A stretch of DNA of 64,000 bases from an uncultured Collinsella sp. (GTDB taxonomy: Bacteria > Actinomycetota > Coriobacteriia > Coriobacteriales > Coriobacteriaceae), in contig UQMV01000002.1 of assembly GCA_900542315.1 (NCBI GenBank), positions 62,001 through 126,000 on the forward strand, in the 5' to 3' direction. The position numbers and the translations under genes are program-made. Shown piece by piece: positions 33,858 to 42,757 of this stretch. Within the stretch, counting starts at the first letter, position 1. The number at the start of each line of letters is the position of its first letter. The notes under the pieces were generated by a model. The model did no database searches, was not told the origin of the DNA, and saw only the letters and a program-made list of their open reading frames with translations.

Positions 33858-34057
33858 GTGATCTCCTGTTACGTTATAGAGACGTGTGTTTGGAAACGAT
33901 ACACGGCGCAATATGATACCGCAGGCATATGATGAGCGCGTAACGATTGGGTCGCGGGGTATTGCGACCGCGCGGACGCGGCGGCGTTTGCGCTGGTTGC
34001 TGGTGGTCGTGGCTATGCCATGGCGTTGGCATTTGAGCGAGGGGGGCGGAGGTGCCC

Positions 34058-34945
34058 GTGGACAACATGCGAGAGGGGTCGGGCGGCGAGCCCGTCGCGG
34101 CGTTTACGATGTCGCATCCGGCAGTGCCGGCGCTCTATATGGTGCTGACGCTGGGGCTCACCATGTTCTCGATGCAGCCGGTGCTGATCGCCCTGTCGCT
34201 TGTGGGCGGGCTGGCGTACGGCTTTGCGACCCGCGGCGCCGCCCGCACGCTGGGGGCGCTGCGCTGGCAGCTGCCGGTGATTTTGATCATCGCAGTGCTC
34301 AACCCGCTGTTTAGCGCCTCGGGCTCGACGGAGCTGTTCCGCATGGGCATGCGCGCGGTGTATTTGGAGAGCATGGTCTATGGCTTGTGCATGGGCGGGC
34401 TGTTTGTGGCGAGCGTGCTGTGGTTTGAGGCCGCGGCGTCGATGCTCGGCTACGACAAGGTGCTTGCGCTGCTGGGCAACGCCGCACCGGTGATTGCTCT
34501 CATGATTTCGATGTGCATGCGGCTTATCCCGCAGTTTTTGCGTCGTGGTCGCACCGTGTTGGCGGTGCAGGACGCGATTGATGTGCCGGGTCGCGCGCCG
34601 GCCGACCCCGTGCGCTCGCGGCTTCGTGCCTCGAGCGGGCTGATGGGCTGGGGCATGGAAGACTCGCTGGAGCGCGCGGACGCCATGCGCTCGCGCGGAT
34701 GGGGTGCCGTCCCACGGCGCACGACGTACGCGCGGTATCGGCTGGGGCGCAGCGACGTTGCTGCGCTGGTTGGGCTTGCGCTGTTTGGCGTGGCCACGGC
34801 GGCAGTGGCGTGGACCGCGACGATGCAGTATTCGTTTTATCCGCAGCTCTCGGTGCCGGCGCCGTGGCCGGGCTATGTTGTGTACGCTGCCTGGATGGTG
34901 CTGCCTTGCGCGTTGCACGCGAGTGATGAGAAGAGGTTTGGCTGA
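34058..34945 (+). CDS. ecfT: ECF transporter membrane subunit (EcfT)
   Basis: This membrane protein of about 295 aa, the T component, couples ATPases to the vitamin-binding S protein. It has about five hydrophobic helices and the characteristic cytoplasmic coupling region with RLRASSGLMGWGMEDSLERADAMRSRGWG near 190-215, including the A-x-x-x-R-G-W type motif. The start is uncertain. An in-frame TGA at 34034 excludes anything upstream; GGAGGTG at 34048-34054 favours GTG 34058, but GTG 34052 and ATG 34067 are possible. It overlaps the ATPase gene by one base. Confidence 0.87.
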   Translation: MDNMREGSGGEPVAAFTMSHPAVPALYMVLTLGLTMFSMQPVLIALSLVGGLAYGFATRGAARTLGALRWQLPVILIIAVLNPLFSASGSTELFRMGMRAVYLESMVYGLCMGGLFVASVLWFEAAASMLGYDKVLALLGNAAPVIALMISMCMRLIPQFLRRGRTVLAVQDAIDVPGRAPADPVRSRLRASSGLMGWGMEDSLERADAMRSRGWGAVPRRTTYARYRLGRSDVAALVGLALFGVATAAVAWTATMQYSFYPQLSVPAPWPGYVVYAAWMVLPCALHASDEKRFG

Positions 34946-36588
34946 TGGCTCGGTTGGATAGCTGCTCGGTAACGGGCGAGGCGTGCGGCTCCGATGTGCC
35001 TGCGATTGAGGTACGGGGCCTGAGCTTTACCTACCCCGGGGCTGATGCTGCGGTGCTCGAGGGGCTCGACTGGTCTGTTTCCCAAGGTGCATTTGCGCTG
35101 CTTGTTGGCGGTACCGGATCGGGTAAGTCGACGCTGCTGTCGCTGCTCAAACCCGAGATCGCTCCGGCGGGCGAGCGCACTGGCGAACTGCGCGTGCTGG
35201 GCGAGAACGTCGCCGACATGGATGTGCGGGCATCGGCGGAGCGCGTGGGCTATGTGTTCCAGGATCCCGAGAACCAGATCGTGTGCGAAACCGTGTGGCA
35301 CGAGATGGCGTTTGGCCTGGAAAACTTGGGGCTAGCGCGTGATGAGATGCGCCGTCGCGTAGCTGAGACCAGCTATTTCTTTGGGCTGGAAGATTGGCTC
35401 CACCGCGATACCGATACGCTTTCGGGCGGACGCAAGCAGCTGCTGTCGCTGGCAGCTGTGCTGGCGTTGCGCCCGCGCGTGCTGCTGCTCGACGAGCCCA
35501 CGTCTCAGCTTGATCCGGTTGCGGAGAAGAATTTTCTGCACGCACTGTTTCGTGTGAATCGCGAGCTGGGCTGCACGGTGGTCGTGGCAACGCACCAGCC
35601 GCGTCCGATGCTCGAGTATGCGACGTGTGCGTACCGGATTGAGGACGGTCGCGTGCGCGAGGTGGCGGATATGGCTTCTTTGGGATGCCGAGAATCGCTG
35701 TTTTCCGATGACATGTTGGGGTGGGGTGCCATCCGATGTGCAAATAAAGGAGTATTCAGCAGGCGTGAGGACAATTTGGGCTCTCTGGAGCCGCCCGGGG
35801 ACGTATCGAGCGCGAAAAAAAGTTCGGAATTGGACAAATCGTCCGAATTTGTGGCGCAAACGTCGCTCGAGAACGGCTCGGAAGCCTTCTCGCGCACGGA
35901 TGGAAGCAGAATACTCCAAAAAATGCACGGCGGGTCGGCTACCACCCTGTCGGAAGGCTGGTTTCGCTACGATCGAGCGTCCGGCTGGGTGCTGCGCGGG
36001 CTCGATGCGTCGTTTTCGGCTGGCGCGGTGCATGCGGTTGTGGGCGGTAACGGCTGCGGCAAGTCGACGATGCTTTCGGTGCTGGCCAAGACTGCCAAGC
36101 TGCAGCGTGGTCGCATGGTGCGCGGGGCGGCCTCGGCTGCGCTGCTGCCGCAGAACCCCAAGGCCCTGCTGGTTACCGAGACGGTGCGCGACGAGCTGAT
36201 GGAATGGGCCTCGACCTGCGGATATGACGAGGCCGCAGCACGGGAGCAGACAGCGCGCCTGGGTCTGGCGGGCTTGGAGGCGCGTCACCCGTACGATCTT
36301 TCGGGCGGTCAACGCCAGCTGCTTGCGTTGGCAAAGCTTCTGTTGATTGGCCCCGAGCTGCTATTGCTCGATGAGCCCACCAAGGGTTTGGACCTGGCCA
36401 GCCGTCGCATCATCGCCCGTGCCTTGCGTGACCATGCGAAGGCTGGCGGCACCGTCATCATGGCTACGCACGATTTGGACTTTGCCGAGCAGGTAGCCGA
36501 CGACGTCGCCATGATGTTTGACGGCGAGATTGCCTGCGTGGAGCCCCCGGCCGACTTCTTTGCCGACAACGTGTTTTATAGGGCGTGA
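34945..36588 (+). CDS. ECF transporter fused double ATPase (EcfA-EcfA')
   Basis: These 547 residues contain two complete ABC ATPase domains. Domain 1 (about 12-235) has Walker A GGTGSGKST, signature LSGGRKQLL and Walker B LLLDEPTSQLDP. A polar linker (about 250-325) of different composition separates it from domain 2 (about 330-545), with Walker A GGNGCGKST, signature LSGGQRQLL and Walker B LLLDEPTKGLDL. Most ECF systems encode the two ATPases separately; the fused form is known in actinobacteria. ATG 34945 shares one base with the ecfT stop. It powers vitamin or metal-cofactor uptake with the flanking T and S genes. Confidence 0.93.
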   Translation: MARLDSCSVTGEACGSDVPAIEVRGLSFTYPGADAAVLEGLDWSVSQGAFALLVGGTGSGKSTLLSLLKPEIAPAGERTGELRVLGENVADMDVRASAERVGYVFQDPENQIVCETVWHEMAFGLENLGLARDEMRRRVAETSYFFGLEDWLHRDTDTLSGGRKQLLSLAAVLALRPRVLLLDEPTSQLDPVAEKNFLHALFRVNRELGCTVVVATHQPRPMLEYATCAYRIEDGRVREVADMASLGCRESLFSDDMLGWGAIRCANKGVFSRREDNLGSLEPPGDVSSAKKSSELDKSSEFVAQTSLENGSEAFSRTDGSRILQKMHGGSATTLSEGWFRYDRASGWVLRGLDASFSAGAVHAVVGGNGCGKSTMLSVLAKTAKLQRGRMVRGAASAALLPQNPKALLVTETVRDELMEWASTCGYDEAAAREQTARLGLAGLEARHPYDLSGGQRQLLALAKLLLIGPELLLLDEPTKGLDLASRRIIARALRDHAKAGGTVIMATHDLDFAEQVADDVAMMFDGEIACVEPPADFFADNVFYRA

Positions 36589-36592
36589 TGGA

Positions 36593-37306
36593 ATGGCGGA
36601 TTATCGCGGCTCGCGCCTACTTGTAAAACTGGAGATTCCGCTGTTGTTGGCGGTGCCGGCGGTAATGGCCGCAGCATTGCTGGCGGGCATTGAGCAGGCA
36701 GCACTTGCCATGCTGATTGTGGTGGCGCTCGTGCTCGCGCTGTTCTTTGCAGGCTACGAGGCGTCGCGACCGGGCCTGCGCCAGATTATGCCCACGCTGG
36801 TGTTGGCGGCGCTGGCTGCGGCGGGCCGCATCTTGTTCGGCCCCATTCCCGACTTTAAACCCGTGAGCGCCATCGCCATCATCGCCGGGGCGACGCTCGA
36901 GCGTCGCAACGGCTTCATGGTCGGCGCGTTGGCAGCACTGACCAGCAATTTCTTTTTTGGGCAGGGCATGTGGACGCCATGGCAGATGTATGCCTGGGGG
37001 CTCGTGGGATACGTTGGCGGTGCGCTGGCGCATGCCGGTGCGTTCGACCGTGCGGATGGAACCGTGCGCATGCCGGCGCTGATGGCGTACGGCTTTGCTT
37101 CGGGTCTGCTGTACGGCGTGGTGATCAACGCGTACGACATTATCGGTTTTGTACAGCCGCTTACTTGGGCGGGTGCCGTGGCGCGTCTTGCCACTGCCGT
37201 ACCGTTCGATATTACGCACGGCCTTGCGACCTGCGTGTTTTTGGCCGCCTTGTACAAGCCTTGGTGTCGTCGCATTAACCGTGTCGTCGTGAAATACGGA
37301 CTGTAG
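36593..37306 (+). CDS. ECF transporter substrate-binding S component
   Basis: This 237-aa protein has about six membrane helices. Its core RILFGPIPDFKPVSAIAIIAGATLERRNGFMVGALAALTSNFFFGQGMWTPWQM spans about residues 80-130. It resembles S components proposed to take up cobalamin (CbrT-like), which share the PIPxxxPVTAI and FFxGQGPWTPWQM features. The vitamin B12 assignment is inference. ATG 36593 starts 4 bp after the ATPase stop, so ecfT, the double ATPase and the S gene form one operon. No cobalamin riboswitch could be recognised upstream. Confidence 0.85.
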   Translation: MADYRGSRLLVKLEIPLLLAVPAVMAAALLAGIEQAALAMLIVVALVLALFFAGYEASRPGLRQIMPTLVLAALAAAGRILFGPIPDFKPVSAIAIIAGATLERRNGFMVGALAALTSNFFFGQGMWTPWQMYAWGLVGYVGGALAHAGAFDRADGTVRMPALMAYGFASGLLYGVVINAYDIIGFVQPLTWAGAVARLATAVPFDITHGLATCVFLAALYKPWCRRINRVVVKYGL

Positions 37307-37331
37307 GGCATTTCGCGTTCCCACACGAACT

Positions 37332-37392
37332 TGCGGTGGAATAGTTCTCGTTTTTGGCTATTTGCTGCCCAAACAGGAACTATTCCACCGCA
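37332..37392. repeat. Perfect 16-bp inverted repeat between convergent genes
   Basis: The arms TGCGGTGGAATAGTTC and GAACTATTCCACCGCA are perfect with a 29-nt loop. It lies between the ECF S gene (+) and xth (-). Confidence 0.8.
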
Positions 37393-37413
37393 GCTTATAG
37401 GGGGAGAGGGGTC

Positions 37414-37442
37414 ACATGATCTGTTTTCCTCCGTCCCCCAGG
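37414..37442 (-). repeat. GGATCATTTTGG-family element, reverse-oriented copy
   Basis: On the minus strand it reads GGGGGACGGAGGAAAACAGATCAT, matching the core of the copies at 52543, 52780 and 59611. It lies just downstream of xth. Confidence 0.6.
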
Positions 37443-37454
37443 AATTACTTGGGG

Positions 37455-38273
37455 CTAGAGCTCTAGCGTGAGGGTGACGGGGCAGTGATCGCTGCCGAAG
37501 ATGTCGCCGCGGATGCCCGTGTCGCGCACATTGCCGGCGATTGCGTCGCTCACCAGGAAATAATCGATGCGCCAGCCGGCGTTGTTCTTGCGAGCATTAA
37601 AGCGGTAGCTCCACCAGCTGTAGACGCCCTCAACGTCGGGGTTTGCCGCACGCCAGGTATCGGTAAACCCGGCGTCGAGCAGCTCGGTAAACTTACCGCG
37701 CTCCTCGTCCGAAAAGCCTGCGTTGCCGCGGTTGGACTTGGGGTTCTTAAGGTCGATTTCCTCGTGCGCCACGTTAAAGTCGCCACAGGTCACTACGGGC
37801 TTGCCGGTCTCGCGCTCGAGTCCCGTCAAAAAGCCGCGATAGGCATCATCCCAGGCCATGCGCACATCGATGCGCGCGAGCTCATTTTGGGCGTTGGGCG
37901 TGTAGACATCCACGAACCAAAACTTGTCGAACTCGAGCGCGCAGACGCGGCCCTCGGTTGCGGCTTGGGCGACGAGCTCGGCCGCCTCGCCCTCGCCGGC
38001 GTAGGGTAGCAGCGCGTCGGCGTGCAGCACGCGCAGCGGTTCCTGGCGGCTAAAGACCGCAGTGCCCGAATAGCCTTTACGCTCGGCGTAGCTCCAGGTT
38101 TGGTGATAGCCGGGCGGGTCAATATCGACCTGACCCTCTTGCAGCTTGGTCTCCTGCAGCGCCAAGATGTCGACGTCGAGTTCTTGCGCGATCTGAATAA
38201 AGCTCGGGTCCTTTTTGAGCACGGCGCGCAGGCCGTTAACGTTCCACGAGGCAAAGGTGTAAGTCTGAGGCAT
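37455..38273 (-). CDS. xth: Exodeoxyribonuclease III (AP endonuclease)
   Basis: This 272-aa member of the exonuclease III/EEP family repairs abasic sites. It shows FASWNVNGLRAVLKKD at the start, LQETKLQEGQVD near 40, GDFNVAHEEIDLKNPKSN near 160 and the C-terminal SDHCPVTLTLEL with the catalytic Asp-His pair. Length and motif order match ExoA/XthA of other bacteria. ATG 38273 has CGAAAGGAC on the minus strand. It is monocistronic. Confidence 0.96.
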   Translation of the reverse strand: MPQTYTFASWNVNGLRAVLKKDPSFIQIAQELDVDILALQETKLQEGQVDIDPPGYHQTWSYAERKGYSGTAVFSRQEPLRVLHADALLPYAGEGEAAELVAQAATEGRVCALEFDKFWFVDVYTPNAQNELARIDVRMAWDDAYRGFLTGLERETGKPVVTCGDFNVAHEEIDLKNPKSNRGNAGFSDEERGKFTELLDAGFTDTWRAANPDVEGVYSWWSYRFNARKNNAGWRIDYFLVSDAIAGNVRDTGIRGDIFGSDHCPVTLTLEL

Positions 38274-38408
38274 GGTGTCCTTTCGACGGGGTTGGCAGGC
38301 TTAAGATTAACGCAACAGGGGCGGGGTGGGCTCCGCGCATGCTGACTCAAAGGCCGCATGCTGGGACGTCGCCCAACGCTGCCCGACTAACAAGGACGGA
38401 GGACTCAT

Positions 38409-39161
38409 ATGACGCAGGCAATATCGGACCCCAGGCAGGCCTCCGCCGCGCTGGCGGATCTGTTTGACACCCACAAGCGCGTGGTCTTCTTTGGCGGCGC
38501 TGGTGTTTCCACGGCAAGTGGCATCCCCGATTTCCGCAGCGTGGACGGCCTGTATCACCAGCAGTTTGCCTATCCGCCCGAGACCATGCTGTCGCATAGC
38601 TTTTACGAGGCGCATCCTGCCGAGTTCTTCGACTTTTACCGCACCAAGATGATCGCGCTTAACGCTAAGCCCAACCGCTGCCACACCAAGCTGGCCGAGC
38701 TGGAGCGCGCCGGCAAGCTCAGCGCTGTGGTAACGCAAAACATCGACGGCTTGCATCAGATGGCCGGCTCGAAGCACGTATTTGAGCTACACGGCTCGGT
38801 CCACCGCAACATTTGCCAGTCGTGCGGCGCGGTCTATAGCGCCGAGTGGATTTGCTCGCGCGAGCACGAGGACGCCGCGGGCGTGCCCGTGTGTCCTGCG
38901 TGCGGTGGGCGCATCAAGCCCGATGTGGTGCTCTACGAGGAGCCGCTCGACGAGCACGTGCTGACTGGCGCCGTTGCCGCCATCGCCGCGGCCGATGCCC
39001 TCATTGTGGGCGGGACCTCGCTCGTGGTGTATCCGGCGGCGGGCCTTACGCGTTACTTTACCGGCGATACGCTGGCCATTTGCAATCTTGCCCCCACCGA
39101 TCAGGATGCAAATGCCGACCTGCTGATTTCTTGCGACATCGCGGCCGCGTTTGCGTTCTAG
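38409..39161 (+). CDS. cobB: NAD-dependent protein deacylase, Sir2 family
   Basis: This 250-aa sirtuin has the NAD-binding GGAGVSTASGIPDFRS near residue 28. TQNIDGLHQMAGS is near 108, and ELHGSVHRN carries the catalytic His (near 127). The zinc site CQSCG...CPACGG is near 134 and 160. GTSLVVYPAAGL and ICNLAPTDQDANADL complete the Rossmann fold. It would remove acetyl or other acyl groups from lysines, using NAD. ATG 38409 has GGACGGAGG upstream. It is probably transcribed alone, with folPK 95 bp downstream. Confidence 0.95.
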   Translation: MTQAISDPRQASAALADLFDTHKRVVFFGGAGVSTASGIPDFRSVDGLYHQQFAYPPETMLSHSFYEAHPAEFFDFYRTKMIALNAKPNRCHTKLAELERAGKLSAVVTQNIDGLHQMAGSKHVFELHGSVHRNICQSCGAVYSAEWICSREHEDAAGVPVCPACGGRIKPDVVLYEEPLDEHVLTGAVAAIAAADALIVGGTSLVVYPAAGLTRYFTGDTLAICNLAPTDQDANADLLISCDIAAAFAF

Positions 39162-39256
39162 CCCGCGCGCGCGGATACAATAGAAAGACTGAGTGCAAAG
39201 CGACCCCGCCGCCAGCTCCCCAAGCTCGGCGGCGTGGGTATTTTAGGAGGATGTTC

Positions 39257-40999
39257 ATGGCGAACGACAGCAAGACATGGCGGTGCGGAAAGTACGAGCT
39301 CAGCTTTGACCGTCCGCGCATCATGGGCGTCCTCAACGTGACGCCCGATTCGTTTAGCGATGGCGGGGAGCACTTCGACCCCGATGCCGCCATCGAGTAC
39401 GGCCTGGCGATGCTCGACGCCGGCGCCGACATCATCGACGTGGGCGGCGAGTCCACGCGCCCCGGCTTTACCCCGGTCAACCCCGACGAGGAGGCTCGCC
39501 GCGTGCTGCCCGTGGTGCGCGCGCTGGCCAAGGAGGGCGCCATCGTCTCGATCGACACGCGTCATGTGGCGGTTGCCAAGGCGGCCGTGCGCTGCGGCGC
39601 CTCGATCGTCAACGACGTGACGGGCTTCACTGATCCCAAGATGGTCGAGTTCGTTAAGACGAGCACCTGCGGCGTCATCGTGATGCATGCCGGCGAGGTC
39701 GCCGCGCCCGCACGCACGCACGCAACGGTGCAGCTCGATACCTCGGCAGCGGCGTTTGTTGCCGAGAAGGCGCGCGAGGCGGCTGCCGAGGCCGCGCGTG
39801 AGGCCGAGAAGCCGGCTCGCCGCCGTCGCGGTAAGTTGCTGGGCGAGCCTAAGCCGGAGGCCAAGCTTCCGGGCGGCGTGGTGCAGCCCTCGTTGCCGTT
39901 TGGCGAACCGGAGCCCACGTCCGAGCCTTCAAACGAGCAGGAGACGCCGGCCGCCGAGCAGGCTACTGCCGCCGAGACCGTCGCGCCCGCGCCCGAGGCC
40001 ACGCCCGCAGCCACCGAGGCCGCATCGGAGTCCAATGACCGCCTGGCCGCCATGATGCGCCGCAGCGCCCGCCGCGAGGAAGCCTACGTGCCCACCTCGC
40101 AGCTCCGCCGCTTCACCCTGCCCGATTCGGCGCCCATCATGCGCCGCGTCATGGGCTTTCTGTCCGACCAGGCCCGCACGCTCATCCATGCCGGCGTGTC
40201 GCGCGACCGCATCTGCATCGATCCCGGCCCGGGCTTTGGTAAGTCGGCTAACGAGGACATCGTCATCCAGCGCGAGACTGCCAAGATGGCGTCACTGGGC
40301 TATCCGCTCATGTGTGCCGTGTCGCGCAAGCGCTTTGTGGGTGCCGTCTCGGGCGTGACCGAGGCGACTGGCCGCGATGCCGCGACGTTTGGCGTGTGCC
40401 TGGGCGCCATCCAGGCCGGCGCCAACATCGTGCGCGTACATGACGTTGCGGGCTTTGCGCAGTTCCTGAACGGTTACTGGGCCGTTGCCAAGCCGCAGCC
40501 GCGCCGCGCGTTTGTGGCCGTGGGTTCCAACCTGGGGCATCGCTGCGACAACATCCGCGCTGCGCGCGACATGATTGCCGAGATCCCGCTCACCTGCGTG
40601 TCCAACTGCTCGCGCATCTACGAGAGCGTGCCGGCCTACGAGACGCGCCAGGACGCGTTTGCCAACGCCGTCATCGAGATCAAGACCGAGCTGGCGCCGT
40701 TGGTGTTACTCGATGAGCTTATGAAGATCGAGGCCGAGCTGGGGCGCGACCGCTCCAAAAAGGCCAAGGCAAATGGCCCGCGCACCATCGACTTGGACCT
40801 GCTGTGGATGGACGGCGAGACCCATGGCGGCAAGAAGCTGCGCCTGCCGCATCCGCTGATCGGCGAGCGAGACTTTGTGCTGGTGCCGCTCGAGGACCTG
40901 ATGCACGACCCGGCGCGGTTCTTCCGCTACAACGGCGTCGAGGTCAAGGAGCCCGAGGATCGCGTGGGCCATATCGTGGGTGAATTGGGGCGTATGTAG
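39257..40999 (+). CDS. folP: Dihydropteroate synthase - HPPK fusion (FolP-FolK) with a long disordered insertion
   Basis: This 580-aa bifunctional folate enzyme has a DHPS half with MGVLNVTPDSFSDGG near 20, DVGGESTRPGF near 60, SIDTRHVAVAKAA near 98 and CIDPGPGFGKS near 315. Between CGVIVMHAGE (about 147) and MRRVMGFLSDQAR (about 295) lies an insertion of about 140 residues rich in Ala, Glu, Pro and Arg, absent from ordinary DHPS. The HPPK half starts near 415 (FVAVGSNLGHRCDN) and carries GPRTIDLDLLW and LPHPLI(G)ERDFVL. AGGAGG (39245-39250) favours ATG 39257 over ATG 39251. folB and folE are not in the window. Confidence 0.93.
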   Translation: MANDSKTWRCGKYELSFDRPRIMGVLNVTPDSFSDGGEHFDPDAAIEYGLAMLDAGADIIDVGGESTRPGFTPVNPDEEARRVLPVVRALAKEGAIVSIDTRHVAVAKAAVRCGASIVNDVTGFTDPKMVEFVKTSTCGVIVMHAGEVAAPARTHATVQLDTSAAAFVAEKAREAAAEAAREAEKPARRRRGKLLGEPKPEAKLPGGVVQPSLPFGEPEPTSEPSNEQETPAAEQATAAETVAPAPEATPAATEAASESNDRLAAMMRRSARREEAYVPTSQLRRFTLPDSAPIMRRVMGFLSDQARTLIHAGVSRDRICIDPGPGFGKSANEDIVIQRETAKMASLGYPLMCAVSRKRFVGAVSGVTEATGRDAATFGVCLGAIQAGANIVRVHDVAGFAQFLNGYWAVAKPQPRRAFVAVGSNLGHRCDNIRAARDMIAEIPLTCVSNCSRIYESVPAYETRQDAFANAVIEIKTELAPLVLLDELMKIEAELGRDRSKKAKANGPRTIDLDLLWMDGETHGGKKLRLPHPLIGERDFVLVPLEDLMHDPARFFRYNGVEVKEPEDRVGHIVGELGRM

Positions 41000-41701
41000 A
41001 TGATCGAGATGAATGCTGTTGCCGCCGGTACCGAGCTCGACGCGGCGCGTGACGCGGGTCGCGAGGGTGTGTCTGCGGGCTGGTGCGCGTGGAGCGCGGG
41101 CGATGCATCGCTGACGTTTTCGCTGGTCGTGCGTCCCGATGTGAACATGCACGCCTTCCACGGCCTGCCGTTTGTGGCCGCAATGGGCATGATGGACGCG
41201 CTCGCGGGCACGGCCGCAACGCCGGGTCTGGGGCTTGCCGGCAAGGTGGGCATCCAGTGGCCGAGTGACATCGTGTGCGGCGCTCCTGCGTTTGAGACGT
41301 CGCTCGCGCGCGTCGCCGTCAACGGTGGTGCCGGTGCTGCGGGCATGTTTGCCGCGGTGACGGTTGATGTTGAGCGTGCGGCGCTAGGCGAGCTTGGCGT
41401 GGATGTGGCTGACGAGGTGCTGGTCGAGGCATTGGCCGCCGCCGTGCTGACCCGCGTTGACGCCTGGGCGGTTGCCGCCAACACACCGCAGGGCGCTGCC
41501 GGCCCGCTTGCCCCGGTGCTGGGCGAGTACTTCGATATGGTGCCGCTGCTGGGTCGTCAGGTCGCGGCGGTGTCGCCCAACGGTCTGCCGCTTGCGGTCG
41601 GCGTGTTTGCGGGCCTGGACATCTGGGGCCGCGCGACCATTAAGAACGACGCCGGCGAGCAGGAGTTTCCGCCCGAGGCCGTGCGCATTCGCGGGCTGTA
41701 G
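41000..41701 (+). CDS. Degenerate biotin-protein-ligase-like protein
   Basis: This 233-aa protein is related to the catalytic domain of BirA. AGREGVSAGW (residues 19-28) lies where BirA has the biotinyl-AMP loop AGRGRRGRKW, but the arginines are mostly lost. KVGIQWPSDIV near 88 corresponds to VKWPNDL with Lys replaced by Gln, and no KLAGIL-type catalytic lysine segment is visible. The N-terminal HTH of BirA is absent. The reading frame is intact and starts directly after the folPK stop (ATG 41000), so it is expressed in that operon. It is probably not an active ligase; a biotin-binding or regulatory role is only speculation. Confidence 0.6.
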   Translation: MIEMNAVAAGTELDAARDAGREGVSAGWCAWSAGDASLTFSLVVRPDVNMHAFHGLPFVAAMGMMDALAGTAATPGLGLAGKVGIQWPSDIVCGAPAFETSLARVAVNGGAGAAGMFAAVTVDVERAALGELGVDVADEVLVEALAAAVLTRVDAWAVAANTPQGAAGPLAPVLGEYFDMVPLLGRQVAAVSPNGLPLAVGVFAGLDIWGRATIKNDAGEQEFPPEAVRIRGL

Positions 41702-41798
41702 CGCGAGGCGACCGCGCCCAAAGATAACGATGACAAGCGAAGCCCTCCTCGGCTGTACCGGGGAGGGCTTTCGCGTGGCTGCAGGGCGGCATCTCGGT

Positions 41799-41841
41799 CC
41801 TATTCCTCAAAACTGAAAAATTTTCGTTTTTGAGGAATAGG
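41799..41841. repeat. Hairpin CTATTCCTCAAAA family, copy 1
   Basis: The arms CCTATTCCTCAAAAC and GTTTTTGAGGAATAGG (one extra T) enclose TGAAAAATTTTC. A near-identical hairpin is 85 bp downstream. Confidence 0.75.
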
Positions 41842-41883
41842 AAACATGCACGATATCGCTGTGCTGGGTGTATTCGAAGAGTC

Positions 41884-41926
41884 TCTATTCCTCAAAATTG
41901 AAAATATTTCGTTTTTGAGGAATAGA
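41884..41926. repeat. Hairpin CTATTCCTCAAAA family, copy 2
   Basis: TCTATTCCTCAAAA and TTTTTGAGGAATAGA surround a TTGAAAATATTTCG loop. With copy 1 it fills the gap between the BirA-like gene (+) and coaX (-), and could terminate both transcripts. Confidence 0.75.
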
Positions 41927-41983
41927 CTTGGCGAACGTTTGCGGGGACTGTGGCATCGGGCGTGCTCGACTTAGGTCCCCGTC

Positions 41984-42757
41984 CTACCCCAGCTCCTGCA
42001 TGCGGCGGTAGATTTCGCAGATGCCTTTGATGGTGAGTTGGCCGTCGACTATGTCGAAGGCGTCGGTCGAATCGGCGACGATGCTGGCGAGGCCGCCCGT
42101 GGCGATAACGGTGGCATCCTCGCGGCCCAGCTCGCGCTTCATGCGCGCGACCAGGCCCTCAGCCATGGCGGCGGCGCCCGTTACGGCGCCGACCTTGATG
42201 CACTCCTCGGTATCGCGGCCGATGGCGTGCTCGGGCGCCTCGAGCGGAACGCTGGCGAGCTTGGCGGCTCGGGCGGCGAGCGCGTCCATCGAAATGCGGA
42301 TGCCCGGCGCAATCGCTCCACCAATGTAATAACCGTCCTCATCGATGACGTCGATATTGGTCGCGGTGCCAAAGTCCACCACGATTGCCGGCGCGCCGTA
42401 GAAAGTTTCGGCCGCAACGGCGTTAGCGACGCGATCGGCGCCTACGGCCTGGGGACGCGCCGCGCGCAGCTTGGTCACCGCGGCCGTCTGCGGTCCGATG
42501 ACGATGGCGTCTGCGGCAATGCGGTCGGCCACGGCGTGCCATTCGCGCGAGAGCTGCGGCACCACGCCTGCAAAGGCGATTGCGTCGACCGCGTCGAGCG
42601 AAAGGCCGTACATCTTGAAGAAACCCATCAGGCGCACATGGATCTCGTCGGCGGTATAAGAGCGGTCGGTGGGCATGCGCCACGACTGCACCAGCTCGTC
42701 TCCGTCAAACAGGCCCATGGCCGTCTGCGTGTTTCCCATATCGATAGCGAGCAGCAT
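41984..42757 (-). CDS. coaX: Type III pantothenate kinase
   Basis: This 257-aa ASKHA-fold kinase catalyses the first step of coenzyme A synthesis. Motifs are LLAIDMGNTQTAMGLFDGDE at the start (phosphate loop), GADRVANAVAAETFYG near 103, and VVDFGTATNIDVIDEDG(Y)YIGGAIAPGI near 122-145 with the catalytic Asp. ATGG near residue 225 completes the nucleotide site. ATG 42757 has GGGAG on the minus strand; the open frame extends over 120 codons upstream through the tRNA region and is not coding there. Type III enzymes are not inhibited by CoA. Confidence 0.95.
   Translation of the reverse strand: MLLAIDMGNTQTAMGLFDGDELVQSWRMPTDRSYTADEIHVRLMGFFKMYGLSLDAVDAIAFAGVVPQLSREWHAVADRIAADAIVIGPQTAAVTKLRAARPQAVGADRVANAVAAETFYGAPAIVVDFGTATNIDVIDEDGYYIGGAIAPGIRISMDALAARAAKLASVPLEAPEHAIGRDTEECIKVGAVTGAAAMAEGLVARMKRELGREDATVIATGGLASIVADSTDAFDIVDGQLTIKGICEIYRRMQELG

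Noticed and set aside
33858..34057. Cobalamin riboswitch before the ECF operon
   Set aside because: The GCCACTG B12-box and flanking conserved segments could not be found in the 200-bp leader.
39251..39256. ATG 39251 as the folPK start
   Set aside because: It directly abuts the AGGAGG ribosome site; ATG 39257 has a normal spacing.
41000..41701. Frameshifted or 5'-truncated birA pseudogene
   Set aside because: No birA-like sequence is seen in other frames upstream, where folK is intact up to the adjacent stop, and the frame is clean; kept as a divergent CDS.
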